A stretch of DNA of 64,000 nucleotides, taken from Acanthochlamys bracteata. Lineage: Eukaryota > Streptophyta > Magnoliopsida > Pandanales > Velloziaceae. The stretch spans positions 1,736,001-1,800,000 of the forward strand of contig CM034145.1 in assembly GCA_019914995.1 (NCBI GenBank), read 5' to 3'. A program made the position numbers and the translations under genes. Positions 56,633 to 64,000 of the stretch are shown here, one piece after another; the stretch's first letter is position 1; the number at the start of each line of letters is the position of its first letter. The notes below the pieces were generated by a model that was not told the origin of the DNA, did no database searches, and saw only the letters and a program-made list of their open reading frames with translations.

Positions 56633-56750
56633 AGAGAGAGAGAGAGATCGGATACAAATTGTTTTGTTTTAGGCCAACAATACCGAGCAAAATCGTAGAG
56701 ACTAGCCCAATTGATCCAAAAAACTTAAATCCACAGTAACGTGAGGCCCA
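56633..56750 (+). promoter_or_regulatory. Candidate promoter elements of TFIIF-alpha
   Basis: Upstream of the start codon are an (AG)n run (56633-56647) and two site II motifs in reverse sense, AGCCCA at 56704-56709 and GGCCCA at 56745-56750. Such elements are common in plant housekeeping and basal-expression genes. No TATA box is obvious. Confidence 0.45.
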
Positions 56751-57030
56751 TATTTAGCCCGACTAACTCCACCGACTTTTTCTTCTGCTGCTGCTTTTGC
56801 TGTGGATTCAGGGTGCCTTTCCTAGCGCATACTAAAATATATATTTTTATTATTTAAAAAATTAAAATTTATTTAAAAAAAATAAAAATATTTTTATTTC
56901 AAAAAAATTTATAAGCTTCATTTCACCTCATTCATTAGCGAATCTCTTTTCCTTTCTTCTAATTCTTGTTTATTATGCTTTTTCTCCTCCATCCTTCTTC
57001 TTCTTCAAGTTCAATCTACCAAATTCAACG

Positions 57031-60000
57031 ATGATGCCGATGAATAGCAGCAACAGTGTCAACAACCTGAACAGCAGCAGCAGCAGCAAGATGGTTGATT
57101 TGGTTTTGAAACCCACGTGTGAACGCTGTGGATCGACGGCTGAACTCTATGGAACCGAATGCAAGCACATGACTCTGTGTCGTAACTGCGGCAAATCCGC
57201 CGCCACCGCCCGCGCTGGTTGTGTTGTCTGCGGCAAAATTATTCGTAATCTGATTAGGGTAAAAATTGAGTCACTTATCGTTCGTCTTTCATTTTTTCTT
57301 TTTTTAAGAATTGTTTGATTTGATTTTATGAGATTATGGAGTTTTAATTAAGAGAAAATTGTTGTTACTTCTTCTTGAGGTTATTAGGGTTAGAACACAG
57401 CAGTTCCAAAAAACTACAGGTATGCTATAGAATATTAGGTTAAATTTCTCTTAATTTTGTTGCTTTTTTTCTGCGCTGTATGTTTTTTGGAGGTGCAGCC
57501 TACGGCGATCTCTTGCCTAGAATTATGAGTTAATTGTGCTAATCTTTTTTTTCACTCTGTTTTGATTGCTCAATCACTGGACCATCATTACATGCGGTGG
57601 AAGCGAGTAGTAAGAAGTACTTTAAACCATTACATGAAGAATAGCCATGTGATCAGTGTTGGGGCTTCAAAAATAAGGAGTTCTGAATGTAAAGTCTAAT
57701 ATGAAGAAATACTTAAGGGACTTGGAAACCTAAATTGGAACGTTCTTTTTAGGTTTTGAGCTTGAAAGTTGGATGTACGAAGACAAGTTGACTGCTAATC
57801 CTTTCTTTTTTGGAGTTTGGTCAAAAATTTGGTTGTTAAGTCAAAAGGTTAGAATAAAAATTCTCTACTGCATATCCAACTTGCATGCCAGAATGGTGGC
57901 ATGCAAGATAAATCTTCTTAATTTTAAAGCCCAGTGTTGTATCAAATGCGCATAAGTAGACAGACCCTTCTTGTTTTTTCTTTTTACATGGCTTGCATTG
58001 GAACTTAATTTGTGGTTGTGCAGTCTCTGCTCTGACTGCCTCGTATATGCAATTTTTTGCATCTTATTTGCAGTCGGCTATATACAAAACAAAATGAGAC
58101 CTAGAATTGGAAGAAATACTTAAAGGAACAAAGTAATTGCAACTCTGAACTTTCATGTCTTACCTATAGATTTTTCGAGAAGGTAATTGCAACTCTGCTT
58201 TTACTTTCATGTTTAACCTCTAGATTCTTCATATATTTCCTATATAATTCTACTTTAAAAAAATGTTTAACGTTCATGACCAGCAGCGCCGGAGACTTAT
58301 GTTGGTTATTTTAGTGCAGACACCATAATTGCTGCCTTTTTATCTGAAATATGACATGTCTCGTTCAAGTCTGGATTTAGAATTTTGTGACATGACTTTT
58401 ATCTTGACCTGGTTGCGTTGTCTTTGTGATGGACATTCACCTTCATGTGTTATTTCAGGAGTATAATGTTCGTGCAAATGCTAGTACGGACAAGACCTTC
58501 TACATTGGTAGATTCGCCACTGGCTTACCACCTATTTCAAAGAAGAAATATCCAGAGAATAAGTGGTCTCTTCACAAGGAAGGGCTACAAGGACGCCAGT
58601 TGACTGATGGTCTACGGGTATATATAGATTGTTAACCTTCTTTTAATTAAAATTTAAAGTTTGAGAGGTGTGATGAGTGGACATCGGTATGGGTAAATTT
58701 TTATTAATCTTTGTAAATTTATATTTAACAGGAGTGGACATAATGTTAGGAGTGAAGAAATTTTCTATGTGTTCGCAGATTATGCTAGATTGTGTGATGA
58801 AATTTGTACTGTTGCTATTGGATAGTTTGGTGTTGTTGGACTCTCATTGTAGTGGTAGCAGCACTAGACACTATAGTAGACTCTAACGTCTTATGATGGT
58901 TGGGGATCATGAGGAGGTAGGTGGAAGGTTTGGTGTTGTTTGGATTCTTACCATAGTTTGTATCAACACTACATTAAATTAGACTCTTACGTCTTATTGT
59001 GGTTGTGGATCATGGGGAGGTAGGTCATTGGGTATTCACCTTTCCTTTATTTCTAATTTTATCCTAGAGTCAGCTATAGAGAGTAAGCCCTAGGTGTTTT
59101 TATAGTAGGTTTGATTCCACAGAAACTTCTGTTTTCATGCATGTTGCTTATTCTTTTTCTATATTTTCTTTAGTGTACATTTGTGTGGCACTTCATTTGT
59201 CTTTTCCTTTTCTCTAGTATTCAATTTCACCAATCAGATGTAATCCTTGAAATGGACACAGGACAGGTATAGAAACAAGCCCTGGATTTTGGAGGACGAA
59301 ACTGGCCAGCACCAGTACCAAGGTCAAATTGAGGGTGCACCATCAGCAGCTTATTATCTGTTGGTGATGCATGGGAAGGAGTTTGTTGCTTCTCCTGCTG
59401 GTTCTTGGTATACGCTGTGAAATTATTTGCTCTATGCTATGCAACAAGATTGCAATGCCTTTTAGGTTAGTTTGCCAACTAGGAGAACTCCATTTTAATA
59501 AAAATTGAGGCTAGTTGTTGTACTCCAGGTACAACTTCAATAAGATTGCCCAATACAAGCAGCTTACTCTAGAAGAGGCTGAAGAGAAGATGAGCAAGAG
59601 GAGGACTAATGCAACCGGATATGAGAGATGGATGATGAAAGCGGCAGTTAATGGACCAGCGGCCTTTGGTGAAAAAAAGAGTGATGATGACGCTGGTGGA
59701 CTTGTTCATGCTCGACCAAAGAAATTGAAAAATAGTGAGGGAGCTGATAATTCTGATAAGGGAGAGGAAGATGAGGATGAAGAGGCAGCAAGAAAGAGTA
59801 GACTTGGACTCGATAAAAAGGAAGACGATGATGAAGGTGGCGGCAAGGGTGGTGACTTTGATTTGGATGATGATGACATTGAGAAAGGTTTGTGCTTATG
59901 TTTGTCATTAATGGTAATTTCATTTGTTTGGTTACTTCCTACAAGTTCTTGGTGTAGTTCTTTGGTGCATCAAATCAGTCAATTTGTGTATTCTTTTCGA

Positions 60001-63000
60001 AGGATTAATCGAATGTATAGTCTCATTTTCTAAAGTTACTGATCTCATATAAGCCAAGAGGACAACCATGTAGGCGAAGTTTGTATTGCTGTAGTTGTCC
60101 AGACTTCTTCCTTTTGTAGTTTTCCATGCAGAAATAAATTCTATGCTTTACTTGTAGGTGTTTTTCTGCATTAGGAACTGTCCAATGGATGCTAAGCTAC
60201 TCACCTCTATGTAAACCCCAACTGGGTCTTGGAATTCTTTAAAAGTGGTGATGAGAACCATTTAAGTGCAAACTTAACTTCATATTGCATGTGAAGTTGA
60301 TAATTTTATGTACTTATCTACTTGAGTATTATGTTCAACCATCTTGTTTTCATGTCTCATGTTAGATGCAAAAGCAAGTATTGCAGTCTGTTGCACCCGC
60401 CATAATCTAAACTTTGAATGGCATTCCTTTCATGTAGTATCGATGGCATCATCATGCTATTTAGAAATTTCTCTCTTTTCACCAATTACACCTTAAGCTG
60501 GAGAAGCAATGCTTCTATGCTCAGATTTATTTTTAGAATACACCTTTGGTTCTTTGCAAGTCCAGTGATGGCCATTAAAGTATGAGGTCAGTTTGGTTAC
60601 AGCAAATAATAATTATGGGCATTGTTTACTGAAATCCATGTGATAGTTACTCAATGTCATTACATCTGTTAGTTACAACAAATTTTACCTTTTGTTAACA
60701 TAATCCAAAAGCATTGCGACTTTGATTTTAGTTGAAGTCAGTTAGCATGTCTCAAGTTCAGAAAGTTGTACTGCTTTACAGTGCTTTATATCCTTATCAA
60801 GCTACATTAAATATTTATGATTTTGAAGGTGATGATTGGGAGCATGAAGAAACTTTCACTGATGATGATGAAGCTGTGGGCAACGATCCAGAGGAGCGGG
60901 AAGATTTAGCACCAGAGGTTCCTGCTCCACCTGAAATCAAGCAGGTAAACACACTTCTTGATTAGCAACAATAAGTACTAAATTCTACATCATTTGCCGG
61001 AGGTTCTTTAGCTATTTAGTTGAACATAAATATATTTTACTTCGTGTATCTTCTTAAGCATAAGCATAAAATCTGTAATCCTACGCTGTATTCTCTCTTT
61101 GGCAATTCACATCTCAGTCTGATAAAATTTGGTAAAGATGAGATGTAGGTTCTTGTTTAGTATATGGAAAAAAATGGATGAAAAGGAAGCAATGTGGAGC
61201 ACAGTACAAAGTAAGAATAGTAAATGTTATGTAAGAATAATTGTGTATGTTGTGCATCTTGAATCTAGGATTGCATCTGCTAGTGGTTCTTTTGCTCCTA
61301 GTTGTATTTAGTAGATCTTGGATGATTATATTGTTATTGTTATTGTTCTTGTTCTTGTTGTTGTGATTATTATTTTACCTTTTGATTCTGCATTATACCT
61401 TTAGTATCCGAAGTCATACAAATTACCTGAGTTATCTTGTATCAAAAGCGGGACTAGTGACATCAATTTTCCCAGGATGATGAGGATGAGGGTGAAGAAG
61501 AAGAGGGGGGTTTAAGTAAATCCGGGAAAGAGCTGAAAAAGCTACTTGGAAAAGCAGCTGGACTAAATGAATCAGATGCTGATGATGATGATGATGATGA
61601 TGAAGATGTAAGTCTTTCTCTCCAAGGAGGCAAACTCAGCTGTTTTTCTGTAACCTGCTTTAACCTTTTTTTGTCGTTTTAATATCATGGATGCCTCAGA
61701 TGTTATGTTGACAAGCTTGAATATGCACCACTGACCACCCATCTCTATCAAGGCCTGAATCCAGTTCAAGTTTTGTATTGACACATTGTGCAGATATGAT
61801 TCTTTGTTTTCTCTACTAGATATACTTATCTTGTTATAGCTTCCTTGTATGCTTTTGAATTTGAGTTATTCTTTTATTGTTTGTGATAGTCTTTGATTTT
61901 GGGATGTCGTGAGCATCCATGTTCGATTTCTTTTAGCTCTTTATTCATTTAATTTTTCAATATGCTTAAGATTTGGCTTAGTTTAGATCAATTTACTCCT
62001 CCTGATCATTAATAGAAGACGTAAAGAGTTTCTTATGCCTTGTGAAAGAGTTACCTGGAACGCATGCATTGAAAACGCACAAAAGAGTGAGCTTTGTACC
62101 TCTAGATAGTTACCACATTTAGTATTCAGAATGTATGTCTTCTCTTTTTCTCAATCTTAAATACAATTTTAGGATAGCTCGAGCATAGTGTTACATACGG
62201 AGATGGACTAACAATTGTTGACAATAACCTTCATTTTAGATGTGTAGTGCCTCATGTGCATATGGCAAAGACAGAGTAGCTAGCACAGCTTACGTGAAAT
62301 TAGGAAACTCTTTGTAATATGGACTTTCGAACATGGTTTGATGATTAGCAATCTATGGGAATTTAATACTACTGCAATACTGGAAGTCTGGAACTTCTGC
62401 TATCAGTTGAAGGAGGTGAAAAAATTCAGAAAATAACATGACATGCAGTTACACTTAGAAAAAGCATTGAATAATAATGTTTTCTTTTTTCGATTATCCT
62501 ATGCAAGTATGATAGTGCTGGGAATTGTTACTATGGTATGCTTCTTGATGGTTAAATACATTTAAAAGAGAAGAAAATGGAGCGAGCATGAAATTGTTCT
62601 CTAACTTCCTGAAACATCTATTATTTTAGAATATTTATGTGGGGCAAATGCTTGCTGTTGCTATATTGCAATATGATCCAACTTTCTTTTCACTTTCTTT
62701 TGTTGTTAATTGGTGTATTTATTAACTATTTGCTTGTTTCATTAGATGGATGATGAAGTTGGTATGCCACCAGTGCTTACTCCAAAAGAGAAGGAAGTCC
62801 CCAAGGATGAGCCTGTTGAGAATACTCCAGCAAAAGCATCCAAGTCATCAAAACCAAAAAGAAAAGCAGGGCCTGAAGATGCTAAGGCTTCAAACGGTAC
62901 TCCCTCGAAGAAAATTAAGGTGGAAAATGTAGGGGTCCTCCCTCCCTCCCTCTCTCTCTCTCTCTACCTCGCTCTCTCTCTCTCTCTCTCTAACCTCTCT

Positions 63001-63782
63001 AACCTTACTGAATTACAGGATGCTAAGACATCATCTATAAAGGATGAACCTTCCTCTTCAAAAGCTACTGTACCAGGAGTGAAGAGTTCAGCTGCAGAAT
63101 CATCTAAAACTGCATCTACACCAACAACTTCTCCTGTACCGGAGGAAGAAATAAGAAATGTGCTGTTGACAATGGCTCCCATCACAACTCAAGATTTAGC
63201 TGCTATGTTTAAGAGAAGGTTGAAAAGTCGAGAGGTTCGTTCTTGCACTCATTTGTTTGTTTCATCATCATTGCAGTTAATATTGTTTAGTCATTTATTA
63301 TACCTCTCTTTCTAAGTTTGTTTTGTAGGAATCCTTTAATTACTCCAGTTATTAACTTTAATAAGTCGGTCTTGCTATACTGCACATCTTGACGAAAAGG
63401 CAGCTGATATTTTGGGTGTATATTGGACTCTTTTTTTTTCCTTCCCTTATGAAAATTAGACATAGCTTAAATGAAAAGAAGAGGTCCTAGGGAGCTAAAG
63501 TACATCATTTAATGAGAGAGAGCTTATATTTAAATTTCCAAACTAAAGCAGAAGCGACCGAAGATAATTTGATTGTTCATACTGCGCTCTGGCTCTCTGA
63601 AGTTACTTTTGTTCGTGTAAGTCGCTGAAATAGTACTTCTGGAAGGGTATTTCATCTGATTTGCTCTTTGTAATTTGTATTTGCAGGATAGGCTTGCCTT
63701 CACGGATACCCTTAAGAGAATGTCGAAAGTTGTCAAGAAAGATGGTCAGCAGTATGTTCTGCTTAGTGATAAGGATAAGTGA
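57031..63782 (+). CDS. Transcription initiation factor IIF subunit alpha (RAP74), plant type
   Basis: Large subunit of TFIIF, which escorts RNA polymerase II into the pre-initiation complex (nucleus). Exons: 57031-57258, 58459-58617, 59262-59407, 59529-59887, 60829-60944, 61476-61607, 62746-62928, 63019-63234, 63687-63782. Total 1635 bp, 544 aa, all phases exact. The N-terminus has a Cys-rich module (Cys30, 33, 44, 50, 53, 64, 67) like a small zinc finger, characteristic of plant TFIIF-alpha. Next come the dimerisation region (EYNVRANASTDKTFYIGRF, WILEDETGQHQYQGQ) and a long charged linker with an Asp run encoded by a GAT repeat at the end of exon 6. The carboxyl winged helix (EEEIRNVLLTMAPITTQDLA, TLKRMSKVVKKDG, YVLLSD) ends at a TGA. 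Family length is usually ~500-560 aa in plants, so this is full length. The second ATG codons (57037) are alternatives. Confidence 0.95.
62938..62999 (+). repeat. (TC)n tract in TFIIF-alpha intron 7
   Basis: CTCCCTCTCTCTCTCTC then further TC runs, a polypyrimidine stretch just before the acceptor AATTACAG of exon 8. It shortens the intron to 90 bases and may act as an extended polypyrimidine tract. Confidence 0.85.
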
Positions 63783-64000
63783 TTCATTTTTAACAGCGTA
63801 TGAATGTGCTATACACTTAAAGTTGTTGGCCGTTACTCCTGCACCTCTTCTCCTAAAGAGTTGAAAATGGTGTAATATCAAAATCTCTCAGGGTGTGTCT
63901 TGCCTGTTATTTTAGGGTTCAGTCAATAGCTTTTCAATGGAGGATTGCCTTCATTTGTCGTGTATGCAGAGCCCTTGGTATGATTCGGATTCCATCTTAT

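Noticed and set aside
59648..59923. His-rich minus-strand frame opposite TFIIF-alpha exon 4
   Set aside because: It is the antisense shadow of the acidic linker codons (GAT/GAG read as ATC/CTC).

Overview
The window is nuclear DNA of a flowering plant, most likely a eudicot. The genes carry many short GT-AG introns, the spacers are AT-rich, the proteins belong to plant families (ATL RING-H2 ligase, PB1-Raf kinase, UPF0481/DUF247, plant-type TFIIF-alpha), and the repeats are typical of plants (Ty1/copia, a tRNA-derived SINE, MITEs). The species cannot be named from sequence alone.

Intact genes, left to right: the 5' part of a PB1-domain Raf-like MAPKKK (minus strand, running off the left edge); an 18-exon NOP2/NSUN1-type nucleolar rRNA m5C methyltransferase (14090-23504, plus); a small intronless helical protein, possibly MEE9-like (33183-33635, plus); a three-exon LigB-type extradiol dioxygenase with an N-terminal membrane anchor (37784-39522, minus); an intronless ATL RING-H2 E3 ligase (50364-50873, plus); and a nine-exon TFIIF-alpha/RAP74 (57031-63782, plus). 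They are unrelated housekeeping and signalling genes with no operon-like logic.

Broken genes are almost as numerous. An hnRNP A/B-like two-RRM gene (9265-11901, minus) keeps its introns but has lost its start codon, has one base missing in each of three consecutive exons, and has a stop and frame change in the last. There are also a decayed SKP1/ASK copy (about 28.2-28.6 kb), a decayed UPF0481/DUF247 gene (about 31.1-32.1 kb) and a decayed tandem copy of the dioxygenase (about 41.9-44.15 kb).

Mobile and repeated DNA fills the spacers: a defective copia element with 5-bp target duplications (34202-37547), a related solo LTR with its own 5-bp duplication (27194-27745), a SINE with a 12-bp duplication inside a NOP2 intron, a dispersed AT-rich MITE family (dense at 51.5-55 kb), and a second MITE family with TTAGAGGTGGCAAT-like ends in three copies. 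A short array of diverged ~185-bp tandem repeats lies at 48.3-49.07 kb, and there are several local tandem duplications, one of which copies the exon 1/intron 1 junction of NOP2. I found no sign of a radically new system. The most unusual items are the NOP2 exon-edge duplication, the patterned decay of the hnRNP gene, the membrane-anchored dioxygenase and the isolated 185-bp array.
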